NCBI RefSeq assembly: GCF_009696485.1
Contig: NZ_VULY01000018.1
Location: 310,001-374,000, forward strand
DNA from: Suipraeoptans intestinalis
GTDB lineage: Bacteria; Bacillota; Clostridia; Lachnospirales; Lachnospiraceae
Direction of reading: 5' to 3'
DNA: 64,000 nucleotides
Shown here in pieces: positions 36,073-45,366 of this stretch. A model generated the notes under the pieces. That model was not told where the DNA came from. It was given only the letters and a program-made list of their open reading frames with translations, and did not search any database. Numbering within the stretch: the stretch's first letter is position 1; each line of letters begins with the position of its first letter. The position numbers were made by a program, and so were the translations under genes.

Positions 36073-37089
36073 CTAATTAAAGCCCACCAGTCTCCTTGCC
36101 ACGTTGTAAGCCAGAGAAGAAATCTTCCTTCCGGAGCTTCCGGGAATGTTCATCGTCTGCCCCAAAATCCCATAACGGATCTTAAAATAAGTACGCAGAT
36201 CCTTTCGTTTCAGATACTGCCACAATTCCTTTTTTTTCTGCAGATTTTCTTCATCCTTGGATCGGATCAAAAGAATGGAGGAGATGGTCATCATGATCGC
36301 CAGATAGTTGGTCATATACCGCCGCAACTTTTTATTTCGGATTTCCCCCATCTCATATTGATCGATCATGGACTTGGTCACAAAGATCTGCTGATCCACA
36401 CGCCGGATCATGTTTGCCTCATTGACGGACTGGTCCTCCCGTCCGATAAAATACCGATAAAAATCCACATCCAGATAATACATCCTGCGTACCCATGGTA
36501 GCGGATAATACACATAGATATTATCCACGTAAAACGTGTGCTTGGGCAGTCTGAGCTGTCCTACCTTCAAAAGATCTGTCCTATAGATCACGGAGTGCAT
36601 CAGAATATACTGATCCAGGCGGAACCTGTTGGTGTCCTCCCACTTAAAGAAGGTGTCCTGAGGCAGAGCATTTCTGTAATGGATGACCTTTTTCCGGGGC
36701 GCACCCTCTTTTTCATACACATAGTTGGAGATCAGCATATCTACCGACTGTCCGTTTGCTTCCAGCTTCCTGAAAAAGTCCAGGATCGTAAAAAGGCTGT
36801 ATTCATCTACCCAGTCATCGCTGTCAACCACTTTAAAATATTTTCCTGTTGCATTGTCAAGACCTGCGTTTACCGCATCCCCATGGCCTCCGTTTTCTTT
36901 GTCGATCACCCGGACGATTCCCGGGTAGTCTGCTTCATACCGATGCGCGATCTGCGAAGTGTTATCTTTGGAGCCGTCATTTACGATAATGATCTCAACC
37001 TCTTCCCCTCCTTTGAGAATACTTTCGATTGCCTTTTCCATATAAGCTTCTGAATTAAAGCATGGAATCGCAAATGAAATATACTTCAT
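36073..37089 (-). CDS. Family 2 glycosyltransferase
   Basis: A 338-residue GT-A enzyme with AIPCFNSEAYMEKAI, IIIVNDGSKDNT, the DxD-type VVDSDDW near 88-94 and a basic C-terminal region. It transfers a sugar from an NDP donor, most likely to a surface glycan or lipid. It has no membrane helix. It is followed by the Nudix hydrolase gene and divergent from the phosphofructokinase. The acceptor cannot be inferred. Confidence 0.9.
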   Translation of the reverse strand: MKYISFAIPCFNSEAYMEKAIESILKGGEEVEIIIVNDGSKDNTSQIAHRYEADYPGIVRVIDKENGGHGDAVNAGLDNATGKYFKVVDSDDWVDEYSLFTILDFFRKLEANGQSVDMLISNYVYEKEGAPRKKVIHYRNALPQDTFFKWEDTNRFRLDQYILMHSVIYRTDLLKVGQLRLPKHTFYVDNIYVYYPLPWVRRMYYLDVDFYRYFIGREDQSVNEANMIRRVDQQIFVTKSMIDQYEMGEIRNKKLRRYMTNYLAIMMTISSILLIRSKDEENLQKKKELWQYLKRKDLRTYFKIRYGILGQTMNIPGSSGRKISSLAYNVARRLVGFN

Positions 37090-37269
37090 ACCTTTCCCCT
37101 CTCTCTTCTTGTTCTGTCAAAGCCTGTCCCGCTCAGGGACATCCTTTCCCCGACGCCTGTATTCTTTTCATACAAGGTGTCTCCGTTTTCTGCTCCTGCC
37201 GAAACTGACGTCTGCTTCCATGACAGTATAAAACATTTTCTCTTCCTTTCCAATCCCCATGAAAAAGAT

Positions 37270-37298
37270 TTGTCATTTTTCCCTTCTTCCGTTATAGT
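37270..37298 (+). promoter_or_regulatory. Promoter of the first PPi-type phosphofructokinase
   Basis: TTGTCA at 37270-37275 and TATAGT at 37293-37298, spacing 17 bp. Confidence 0.7.
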
Positions 37299-37329
37299 AG
37301 AGGACATAATGCAAAACAGGAGGATTCTT

Positions 37330-38553
37330 ATGAAAAAGAATATGATCGTAGGTCAGTCCGGCGGTCCCACCGCCGTCATCAACAGCAGTCTGTACGGAGT
37401 GATCACCGAGGGACTAAAAAGCACTTCTCACATTGATAAGATCTATGGAATGATCAATGGGATCGAGGGGTTTCTCCACGACACCGTTGCAGATATCCGG
37501 AAGGAGGAACATCTTCATCAGCTGGATCTGATTCGCACCACTCCCGGCGCTTATCTTGGTTCCTGCCGGTATAAGCTTCCGGAGGATCTCACCGACCCTG
37601 TCTATCAAACATTGTTCCAGAAATTTTCTGCCCTGGATATCGGATATTTTTTCTATATTGGCGGCAATGATTCCATGGACACAGTGAGCAAGCTTTCAAA
37701 ATATGCCGCTTCTGTGAACAGCACCATCCGCTTTATCGGTATCCCCAAGACTATAGACAATGATCTGATGGAAACAGATCATACGCCGGGGTACGGAAGC
37801 GCCGCAAAATATGTAGCCACCACCGTCAGGGAAATTGCTACGGACGCTAACGTCTATGATAATCTGAAATCTGTTACGATCGTGGAGATCATGGGACGGC
37901 ATGCCGGGTGGCTGACCGCCTCCTCCATCCTTGCCAGAAAATTCAAGGGAGATAATCCTGTGCTGATCTATCTGCCGGAATCGGACTTTTCCACTGAAGA
38001 TTTTGTAGCAAAAGTAGAAGCTTCCTTAGCGTCTACGCCTAATCTGGTGGTCTGTATCTCCGAGGGGATCCATGATAAGAACAAGACCTTCATCTGTGAA
38101 TATACCCAGAGTGCAGGCGTAGATTCCTTTGGCCACAAGATGCTTGCCGGCGCGGGAAAATATCTGGAAAATCTGATCCGGGAGAGATTGCATGTCAAAG
38201 TACGTTCCATTGAACTGAACGTCTGCCAGCGCTGTTCCTGCTCTCATCTTTCCCGCGTAGATCTGGACGAAGCAGAAAATGCCGGAATTTTTGCACTTCA
38301 CTGCGCCCTCCAGGGGCAAACCGGAAAAATGATCACCTTCTGCCGGAACAGAAGCATCCCTTATGAACTCTCCTATGGGACTGTCGATGTAAATCTGGTA
38401 TGTAACCGGGAAAAATCCGTTCCTTCCGAATGGATCACCCAGGATGGCTCTGACATCAGCGATTCTTTTATCGACTATGTCCGCCCCTTAACCCAGGGCT
38501 ATGTGGAGCTTCCTACAAAAAACGGGATCCCGCTTTTTGCCTATAGAAAATAA
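37330..38553 (+). CDS. pfp: 6-phosphofructokinase, pyrophosphate-dependent type
   Basis: A 407-residue phosphofructokinase. The phosphoryl-donor motifs read GGNDSMDT (111-118) and PKTIDND (139-145). In ATP enzymes these are GGDGS and PGTIDND; an aspartate and a lysine at these positions mark PPi use. It would phosphorylate fructose 6-phosphate reversibly with pyrophosphate. Start ATG 37330 has AGGAGG upstream; the open frame reaches back to 37177 but crosses the promoter. A close paralogue lies at 46062-47309 on the other strand, with the same two motifs at the same positions. Confidence 0.92.
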   Translation: MKKNMIVGQSGGPTAVINSSLYGVITEGLKSTSHIDKIYGMINGIEGFLHDTVADIRKEEHLHQLDLIRTTPGAYLGSCRYKLPEDLTDPVYQTLFQKFSALDIGYFFYIGGNDSMDTVSKLSKYAASVNSTIRFIGIPKTIDNDLMETDHTPGYGSAAKYVATTVREIATDANVYDNLKSVTIVEIMGRHAGWLTASSILARKFKGDNPVLIYLPESDFSTEDFVAKVEASLASTPNLVVCISEGIHDKNKTFICEYTQSAGVDSFGHKMLAGAGKYLENLIRERLHVKVRSIELNVCQRCSCSHLSRVDLDEAENAGIFALHCALQGQTGKMITFCRNRSIPYELSYGTVDVNLVCNREKSVPSEWITQDGSDISDSFIDYVRPLTQGYVELPTKNGIPLFAYRK

Positions 38554-38565
38554 TATCTTTTTAAT

Positions 38566-38580
38566 TGAAAACAATTCTCA
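38566..38580 (+). promoter_or_regulatory. Fur-box-like site
   Basis: TGAAAACAATTCTCA matches 11 of 14 defined positions of the 7-1-7 Fur box (TGATAAT-N-ATTATCA). It overlaps the -35 box of the ABC transporter promoter. Confidence 0.45.
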
Positions 38581-38603
38581 ATAACTCTTTTTTATGCTAT
38601 ACT
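38575..38603 (+). promoter_or_regulatory. Promoter of the FtsX-type ABC transporter
   Basis: TTCTCA at 38575-38580 and TATACT at 38598-38603, spacing 17 bp, just upstream of the AGGAGGG ribosome site. Confidence 0.55.
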
Positions 38604-38624
38604 TCCCTCAAGGAGGGAAGCATC

Positions 38625-39320
38625 ATGATTAAGATTACAGATTTACACAAATACTATGGAACCAGCAAAAATCGTGTAGAAGTATTAAAAGGACTCAACC
38701 TGGAACTCCCCGATGGGAGGCTCATCTGCCTGCTTGGACCTTCCGGCTCCGGAAAATCCACTCTGCTGAATATTCTTGGCGGAATCGAAGAGATCGATGC
38801 CGGAAGCGTCCAGGTAAACGGGGAATCTCTGGAACATATGACCCGGAAAGAGCTGAGCCTATATCGCCGAAGGCATCTGGGCTTCGTCTTTCAATTCTAT
38901 AACCTGGTCAGCAATCTTACCGTGAAAGAAAATATCGAGGTAGGCGCCTATTTGTCCGACTCTCCGCTTCCTCTGGATCAGCTGACCGCTTCTCTGGGGC
39001 TGAAGCAGCACCTGTCTAAATATCCGAATCAGATTTCCGGCGGACAGGCTCAACGGACTTCTATCGGAAGAGCCATGATCAAAAACCCTTCTCTTCTTAT
39101 CTGTGATGAGCCCACAGGCGCACTGGATTACGAGAGTGCAAAAGAAGTTCTCCGCCTGCTCGAACATCTAAATCAGACCTATCACACCACCATCATCATT
39201 GCGACACATAATGTCCAGATCGCAAATATGTGTCATCTCATACTAAAGCTTCATGACGGAACTCTTCAGTCGGTTTTGCAAAATGACCATTTGATTTCAG
39301 CGAACGAGGTGAATTGGTAA
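38625..39320 (+). CDS. ABC transporter ATPase, MacB/LolD type
   Basis: A 231-residue ATPase with Walker A GPSGSGKSTLLN, Q-loop FQFYNL, signature ISGGQAQR and Walker B LLICDEPTGALD. This class pairs with FtsX/MacB-like permeases and drives mechanotransmission rather than bulk transport. ATG 38625 follows AAGGAGGGAAG; the open frame further up lies across the promoter. Its stop overlaps the permease start (TAATG), so the two are coupled. Confidence 0.93.
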   Translation: MIKITDLHKYYGTSKNRVEVLKGLNLELPDGRLICLLGPSGSGKSTLLNILGGIEEIDAGSVQVNGESLEHMTRKELSLYRRRHLGFVFQFYNLVSNLTVKENIEVGAYLSDSPLPLDQLTASLGLKQHLSKYPNQISGGQAQRTSIGRAMIKNPSLLICDEPTGALDYESAKEVLRLLEHLNQTYHTTIIIATHNVQIANMCHLILKLHDGTLQSVLQNDHLISANEVNW

Positions 39321-41563
39321 TGAAAAATCCTGTAAATAAGAGAATCCCCCGAATCTTCCTGACCCAGCCCGGAAGATATTTCCCTATATTTTTCCTGCTG
39401 TTTTTAACCACGGTAATGATGTCATCCTTTTTTATCGTCCAGGGCTCCATCAAAAAATTGTATGAGCGAGATCTCCGGGAGAAAAAAGTGGAAAGCGGCC
39501 AGTTCACTGCCGCGCAAGAGCTAAACTCCGATACGATTGCTTCTCTGGAAAAAGAAAACATCCGCCTGTATCAAAATTTTTATGTAGAAGAAGCTTTTTC
39601 TCCAAATAAAGTCCTGCGGATCTACCAAAACAGAACTTCCATCAACCTGCCGTCTCTTTTTCAGGGAAGACTGCCCAAAAAGGCGGATGAAATTGCCATT
39701 GCTCAAAATATGGCTGCCGCCAACCACCAGCGCATCGGCGATACCATAAAGCTGGCAGGAAATTCCTTTAAGATCGTAGGATTTTTCTCTGTTCCGGATT
39801 ACAGCTCTCTGCTGAAAAACCGTTCGGATCTGGTCATGGACACCGGCTATTTCGGGATTGCTCTGGTATCTGCCTCCGGCTTTCGCACCTTTGATCCCGC
39901 TTCCCTGAAATATTGCTATTCCTACCACACACAGGAAAAGCTCTCTGCTTCCCAGGCACACGAAAAGCTGAATACCTTAACAAAGATTGTTCACCAAAGC
40001 ACCGCCGTTACAGACGGTGTGACCCGGTTCGACAATAAGTGTATCACCTATGTCATGGATGATATGGGAGGGGATGTCCCCATGATGATCACACTGATGA
40101 CTCTGATTCTGATCTCTATATCTTTTGTGGTCACCATGCAGGCCAGAACTCTGATCGAAGACGAAGCTCCTGTGATCGGTACTCTCCTGGCTTCCGGCTA
40201 TACGAAAAAAGAACTTCTTTTTCACTATCTTTGTATTCCTCTTTCCCTGACCATTCTTGCCTCAGCTTTGGGGAATCTCCTTGCTTACACCAAGGTCTAT
40301 CATCTGTTTTCTGCTTTGTATTACAATTCCTTCAGTCTGCCTCCGTTTACTCCTGTATTCAGTCTGCGCGCATTTATCCTGACGACTGTCATTCCCGTTT
40401 CCATTATGTTTTTTGTGAATCTGCTGATGCTGTCCCTAAAGCTGAACCTGACTCCTCTGCGATTCCTGCGAAAAGAATTTGTAAAACAGAAAAACCGGAA
40501 AACCCTCTCTCTGGAAAAACTGGGCTTTGTTCACCGGTTCAGGATCCGCGTCCTTCTGGACAACAAACTGAATATCCTGACGCTGTTTTTGGGACTGTTT
40601 CTTGCAAATGTCATGTTGATCTTTGGACTGTCCTTTAAACCGATCTTTCACAAATACACGGATGATATCCAAAAAGAAATGAAATATAATTATATCACTT
40701 TGATAAAATCCCCTCAGCCGGTTCAGGAGGATGCAAAAAAAGCTGTCGTTGCCAAACTGGATCTGGATTCTCTAGGGAAAGAAATCTCCTTCTATGGGAT
40801 GGAATCCGGCAGCAAATACGAATCCTCCGCCCATATCCGACGGCTGGCTCCCGGAGAAGTTGCTGTTTCCAGAGGATTTTCCAGAAAATACCAACTAAAA
40901 ACAGGCAGTCGGATCCAGGTGAAGATTCCCTACACCTCCCGATCGGAAAAGTTGAAGATCGCTGTTATCATGGAGGACGTCCACGCCGTAGAGGTCTATC
41001 TCCCCTTGAAACACCTGAATCGCCTTCTTGGAAAAGATCCCTCTTATTACAACGCATATTTTTCTGATACGAAACTGTCCCTCAACAAAGACCTTCTGAT
41101 CACAGAAATTGACAGAGCCGGCCTTTCCAAATATATGGATCACTTTTTGGATTCTTTCCAGTCAGTCAGCACAACTTTACTGGTAGTCTCCCTTTGTTTC
41201 TATCTGATCCTGCTTTATGTGCTTAGTAAGCTGATCCTGGATAAGTCCCGCACCGACATTTCTTATCTGAAGATCTTCGGGTTCCAGACCGGCGAAATTT
41301 CCCGGATCTATATTGCTTCTGTCAGAAATGCGGTGATCCTATACCTGCTCCTTCTGATGCCTTTGCTGGATATTTTTACAAAAAAATTGATACAGATTTC
41401 TTTCCGTAAACTGGACGCATACATTGAGGCTTCTATTCCCTTTTATATGTATCTGATCGCCTTTGTTCTTGGCATCGCCGTCTATGTGCTGGTACAGTTT
41501 TTACAGGCCGGAAAAATCTCAAGGCTGAATATGGCGGAAAATCTGAAGGAAGTCAGCGGATAA
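39320..41563 (+). CDS. FtsX/MacB-like ABC transporter permease
   Basis: A 747-residue membrane protein with a first helix at about 20-42, a large outer loop of roughly 200 residues, three helices near 255-370, a second outer domain and three or four C-terminal helices: the duplicated FtsX arrangement. It likely acts with the upstream ATPase on antimicrobial peptides, lipoproteins or cell-wall enzymes. No two-component system is adjacent, unlike BceAB modules. The Fur-like box suggests metal-linked control, which is inference. Confidence 0.88.
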   Translation: MKNPVNKRIPRIFLTQPGRYFPIFFLLFLTTVMMSSFFIVQGSIKKLYERDLREKKVESGQFTAAQELNSDTIASLEKENIRLYQNFYVEEAFSPNKVLRIYQNRTSINLPSLFQGRLPKKADEIAIAQNMAAANHQRIGDTIKLAGNSFKIVGFFSVPDYSSLLKNRSDLVMDTGYFGIALVSASGFRTFDPASLKYCYSYHTQEKLSASQAHEKLNTLTKIVHQSTAVTDGVTRFDNKCITYVMDDMGGDVPMMITLMTLILISISFVVTMQARTLIEDEAPVIGTLLASGYTKKELLFHYLCIPLSLTILASALGNLLAYTKVYHLFSALYYNSFSLPPFTPVFSLRAFILTTVIPVSIMFFVNLLMLSLKLNLTPLRFLRKEFVKQKNRKTLSLEKLGFVHRFRIRVLLDNKLNILTLFLGLFLANVMLIFGLSFKPIFHKYTDDIQKEMKYNYITLIKSPQPVQEDAKKAVVAKLDLDSLGKEISFYGMESGSKYESSAHIRRLAPGEVAVSRGFSRKYQLKTGSRIQVKIPYTSRSEKLKIAVIMEDVHAVEVYLPLKHLNRLLGKDPSYYNAYFSDTKLSLNKDLLITEIDRAGLSKYMDHFLDSFQSVSTTLLVVSLCFYLILLYVLSKLILDKSRTDISYLKIFGFQTGEISRIYIASVRNAVILYLLLLMPLLDIFTKKLIQISFRKLDAYIEASIPFYMYLIAFVLGIAVYVLVQFLQAGKISRLNMAENLKEVSG

Positions 41564-41645
41564 GCTTCGTTCACACTTTGTTCATCTTTCCTTTAAAAAA
41601 CTTTCATTTGTAAAACACTTTTTTTTCATAGTTGCTCTTTATACT

Positions 41646-41691
41646 GAACGTATCAGTTAAGATTGATTTCATTCTTCTGATACGTTCTTTT
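41646..41691 (+). terminator. Terminator of the ABC transporter operon
   Basis: GAACGTATCAG and CTGATACGTTC pair perfectly over 11 bp and are followed by TTTT. Confidence 0.8.
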
Positions 41692-41744
41692 GACCACTGA
41701 CCAATAGTGCAAACTATTTTTCGAATAAACTTTTTCATAATACG

Positions 41745-41775
41745 TGCCGGGTGTCGCAAAGTCGATTACCCGGCA
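41745..41775 (-). terminator. Hairpin at the stop codon of the Ig-like protein gene
   Basis: TGCCGGGT and ACCCGGCA form an 8-bp perfect stem that includes the stop codon of the minus-strand gene. It lacks a T tract on the minus strand. Confidence 0.45.
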
Positions 41776-43760
41776 TCCTCCCTTTTATGAGCCGGTTTTT
41801 TTCTCTTTTTATAAAGAACCGTTCCCCAGATCCCCCAAACCAGTGTACAGATTCCTGCAGTCCAGACAATTTTATTCCATTTTCTTTTGACAGGCTTTCC
41901 TGTTTTTCTGTTTGAGTTCTTATTTTCCTGCCAGACTTCCTCCCCTTTCGAATATTTCAGGCTGCGAATCGTTCTTTTCAGCCACCCTGCTCTTTGGACC
42001 ACTGAAAATGACCGTGTCTGGACGGAAGTATTGCCTGCTGTATCCTCCGCCTCCACAGTCACCTTATAGGTCCCCGGATCTTGAAACCGCAGATCTTCTC
42101 TTTCTTTTTTCCCTTTTCTTTTTTGAAGTTCTCCATTGATCCAAACCCTTCTGATCCGGTCTGCCATCTTTTCTGTCCGGATCTTCAGATTTACTGCTTT
42201 TTCGTAAATCCCTTCCTCGTTTGCCCCTTCCCAGATTACGACGGGCGGTGTATGATCTATCATAAACTCTGCCTGTGCTTTCCCTGTGTTGCCGGCGGCA
42301 TCCACCGCTGTTACCGTCAGTCTGTGCCTTCCTTCTTCCGTCACTTCCTCGCCTGCTGCATAGACTCTTTTGTCCAGTTCCATCACGTACTGAACACTGG
42401 TCATATCTTCTATCGTATCTTCTATGGGATATTCCCACACAAATTTTTTCCGGCAGCTTCCATTTAGCTGATCCACATATCGGATCACCGGATTTTGGCT
42501 GTCCAGGATCACGTGAAGTTCCTTCTTTGCCTGATGCCCTGCCAGATCCTCTCCCCAAAGCCTTATCTGATACTTTCCGTCTTTTTCCAGCCGGACACAG
42601 GTTTTTGTATCTTTTTTGTTTGTTTTCCAACCTTCTATTTCTACTTTTTCCTTTTGCTCTTTTCCTTCCTCTCTTTCCAGTACGCCTCCTGCTTCTTTCA
42701 GCCGGTTTTCTTCCGTGATCGTGCAGGTCAGCTCCAGCGCCCTGCTGGTGATCGTATAGTCCTCTCCTCCTTCGATAGTGATGGTCGGCGGCTTCTTGTC
42801 AACATAGGCCTCTATCCCTTTTTCCTGGATATTCCCCGCCAGATCTTCTGCTCTTATCAGGATCTGTATCGGTAATCCTTCCACCGACTCCCCTGTGACC
42901 ATCCCTTTCACTTCCTCTCTCCCTCTTTTAATCTCCTTCCCGTTTTCAAAACAGATGGTTGTCTCTACCCCGCTTCCGGTGTCTCTGCTGTACGCCGTAA
43001 ATGCAAACGGTTCCTTGCGCCACCCGTAAAGCTCCGGCTGCGGCAGCAGCCGTATCTGGGGCGGAACCGTATCTATCAAAAATTCTCTCTCCCATCTACC
43101 CGTTTCTTTGGAATTTCCTTCCTCTTCTGTTCCCTCTTTTTCTGTGCTTTCCTTGTCTTCTCTCCAAAGGATCAGGGTCTGCCTCCCCTCTTCCCATTCC
43201 TGCTGCGGAAATTTCATTTCTGTCAGCGCCCCCTCGCCCCCTTCTGGGATCTCTCCTTCCTTTTCCGTTTTGTCCTCCCTTATCAACCGATATCGGATCG
43301 TTCCTTCCCGGGTCTGCCTGCTTATCTTTACCTCCGGCAATGTCCGGTAATATCCGCCCTTTCCATCCGGCAAAGACGCCTCCACCACAAGCTCCTTCTC
43401 CCTTTCTTTCGCTTCTTCCTGATTTTCTTCTTCCTGATTTTCTTCTTCCTGATTTTCTTTTTCCTGCTCTTCCTCTCTCCCCTCCCCTTCCTTCCGGTCT
43501 TTTTCCTCCTGCCAATCTTCTTTTCCGGTTTCGATCCCCGACGGCTGTTGTCTCAAATCTTCCTCTAAAACCTCCATCCGGTTCCTCCCGGCAGAATCGC
43601 TACCACCCATTTCTCCCGTCATCTCCCCGCTTTTCACCACTCCTTTTCCTTCTGCTCCCAGGCTCATCAAAAAACAGACTATGATGCAAAAAATCATTCC
43701 TGCTTTTTTCCAGACGCCCTCTCTTTTTTTCCCATGTGGCGCTCTTATTTTTCTATCCAT
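41766..43760 (-). CDS. Membrane-anchored protein with Ig-like repeats
   Basis: A 664-residue protein: N-terminal signal anchor (about 20-38, KKAGMIFCIIVCFLMSLG), a Glu/Lys-rich low-complexity stretch near 80-125 built in part from a 15-bp DNA repeat, then about five Ig-like beta domains of roughly 90 residues linked by VPPQI, KPPTI, QNPVI and TPPVV turns, and a C-terminal membrane helix with a KKRKK stop-transfer tail. The Ig-like domains would lie outside the cell. ATG 43760 is chosen with GGAGGAAGAG upstream and overlaps the pseudokinase gene by 16 bp, so they are co-translated. I do not recognise a characterised family. Confidence 0.82.
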   Translation of the reverse strand: MDRKIRAPHGKKREGVWKKAGMIFCIIVCFLMSLGAEGKGVVKSGEMTGEMGGSDSAGRNRMEVLEEDLRQQPSGIETGKEDWQEEKDRKEGEGREEEQEKENQEEENQEEENQEEAKEREKELVVEASLPDGKGGYYRTLPEVKISRQTREGTIRYRLIREDKTEKEGEIPEGGEGALTEMKFPQQEWEEGRQTLILWREDKESTEKEGTEEEGNSKETGRWEREFLIDTVPPQIRLLPQPELYGWRKEPFAFTAYSRDTGSGVETTICFENGKEIKRGREEVKGMVTGESVEGLPIQILIRAEDLAGNIQEKGIEAYVDKKPPTITIEGGEDYTITSRALELTCTITEENRLKEAGGVLEREEGKEQKEKVEIEGWKTNKKDTKTCVRLEKDGKYQIRLWGEDLAGHQAKKELHVILDSQNPVIRYVDQLNGSCRKKFVWEYPIEDTIEDMTSVQYVMELDKRVYAAGEEVTEEGRHRLTVTAVDAAGNTGKAQAEFMIDHTPPVVIWEGANEEGIYEKAVNLKIRTEKMADRIRRVWINGELQKRKGKKEREDLRFQDPGTYKVTVEAEDTAGNTSVQTRSFSVVQRAGWLKRTIRSLKYSKGEEVWQENKNSNRKTGKPVKRKWNKIVWTAGICTLVWGIWGTVLYKKRKKPAHKREDAG
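43412..43456. repeat. 15-bp tandem repeat inside the Ig-like protein gene
   Basis: Three identical copies of CTTCTTCCTGATTTT and a degenerate fourth. They encode NQEEE repeats in frame, so copy number changes would not shift the frame. Confidence 0.9.
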
Positions 43761-45355
43761 ATCTTCTCTTCCTCCTCTCGTATCCCGTACTCTTCCTGCA
43801 GCTTTTGAAATCCCCTGTCCTCTCTTAACTCCGGACAATCTTGCAAATATTTTTGGATCACACCGGCACAGTCTTCCCTGGTTTTTTCCTTGCTGTCACA
43901 ATACCATTTAATGTGAAGGTTCCGTAATTCCCTGGAGGTTTTCAGTTCCTCCGTGCCTTTTTCCAAAAGCTTTCCCCTCTCCTCTTCCTGCCCGGTCTGA
44001 CGCATCAAAAAATCCACTTTCTTGTACAGACTTTCTTTTTTCTTTTCCTCCTTTGTCAGGCCGATCAGATTTTCATACACCTTTGCCGATTTTTCTGTTT
44101 CTCCCAACTCCTCCCAGGCAATCGCCATGGCTTCCATGATTTCCCACATTTCTTTTTCACTCCATGTTTCCTTCTGGCACTCCCGTCCGATCTCAATAAC
44201 CTTTTCATATCCTCTTGTACTTTTTAACTGCAGATACCCCTGGATCAAAAATCGTCGATAATATCTGCTCCTGCTTTGCTTTTCTTGTCCTTCCAGTCTT
44301 TTTAAACTTGTTTCTATCTGTTTTCCTCCCTTTTTCCTTCGGATCCCCTCCGCTACAATCTGAATGTCTTTCCCCGTTCTTCCTCGCTCTGCCAGCATCC
44401 TTAAATACGCTTTTCCCAGCTCCTCATTCCCTTGCTCCAGCACATATGCTATCGCCATATCCCTTTCCACTTCCTGTCCGGCGTCTTTCTTCTTTTCCTT
44501 CTGTCCGGCTCCTCTGCCTTTTCTGTCTTCTCCCCTTTTTGGGTTTTGTGTTCCTGTTTCATCATTTTCTCTTACTGCCGCTTCCTTCTCTTCTCTTTTT
44601 TCAAAGCCGACCGCCTGCGGGATAAAAAGCCATCCTGCCAACAGGATGAGAAGGATCCCTCCTCCTATCCCGATAATTTTTCCTGCTTTTTTCCTCCTGG
44701 GAGAAACCAGTTTTCCTTTTTCATGCGGTATCTCTTTTTTTATCTTAGAAGAGCCCGATGTTTTTCGATGATTTTTCAATTGCCTTTTGTTTTTCCGGCT
44801 CAGCCCACTGATCCTTCGCTTTATCCGAAACAGCGCCCCATATGCAAATGCCGGAGACGGATGCAGACAGGCAGAAATGATCTTACGCAGCTGCAGTTCC
44901 TCTCTCTTCCCAAGTCCCGGTGTGATCTGTCCATAGGTCAGGATATATTGTAGCGTCCTGCCCAGTCCAAACAGATCCAGCGCCAGGCTGGGTCTGTCGT
45001 AATATGTGCTTCCTTCCGGAAGAAAAAAGTTTCGGATCTTTCTTTGATTGATAAAAAGAATAGTTTTGTGATTGGTTTCAGAGGAGTAATCTAAAAGAAA
45101 CAACTCCCGGGATGTGCTGATGATGATAGAATAAGGATTTAAAAATTGATAGCAGGGCTCTTCCCTGTCTTTGTACAACTGATCCAGCTGTTTTGTCATG
45201 GTTTCCACCCACGAAAAGAATTCTTCCTTGGAAATCTCCTTTTCTTCAGACAGAAGGTCTGTCAGCCGCCTTCCTCTGACGCTGTCCATTCCTCTGTGAC
45301 ATGTTTTCTGACACTGGATCAGACGAAGTACATCAAATCTTCGACCTGTCTGCAA
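43745..45355 (-). CDS. Membrane pseudokinase with extracytoplasmic helical-repeat domain
   Basis: A 536-residue protein. Residues about 1-185 look like a protein-kinase fold that has lost catalysis: the catalytic-loop region reads FLNPYSIII with no HRD, LLDY stands in for DFG, but the C-lobe DLFGLGRTL and ISACLHPSPAFAYGALFRI are kinase-like. A membrane helix spans about 226-247, then a charged linker and an alpha-helical TPR-like region (310-536). The plan recalls EssB of type VII secretion, but no other such gene is present. A TTG start at 45355 is chosen for its GAGGTG five bases upstream; TTG 45394 or ATG 45289 are alternatives. It overlaps the Ig-like protein gene. Confidence 0.75.
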   Translation of the reverse strand: MQTGRRFDVLRLIQCQKTCHRGMDSVRGRRLTDLLSEEKEISKEEFFSWVETMTKQLDQLYKDREEPCYQFLNPYSIIISTSRELFLLDYSSETNHKTILFINQRKIRNFFLPEGSTYYDRPSLALDLFGLGRTLQYILTYGQITPGLGKREELQLRKIISACLHPSPAFAYGALFRIKRRISGLSRKNKRQLKNHRKTSGSSKIKKEIPHEKGKLVSPRRKKAGKIIGIGGGILLILLAGWLFIPQAVGFEKREEKEAAVRENDETGTQNPKRGEDRKGRGAGQKEKKKDAGQEVERDMAIAYVLEQGNEELGKAYLRMLAERGRTGKDIQIVAEGIRRKKGGKQIETSLKRLEGQEKQSRSRYYRRFLIQGYLQLKSTRGYEKVIEIGRECQKETWSEKEMWEIMEAMAIAWEELGETEKSAKVYENLIGLTKEEKKKESLYKKVDFLMRQTGQEEERGKLLEKGTEELKTSRELRNLHIKWYCDSKEKTREDCAGVIQKYLQDCPELREDRGFQKLQEEYGIREEEEKIWIEK

Positions 45356-45366
45356 ATGATACACCT

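Noticed and set aside
43745..45355. Part of a type VII secretion locus (EssB)
   Set aside because: Only the general plan is similar; no EssC ATPase, EsxA-like WXG100 protein or other component is in the window.
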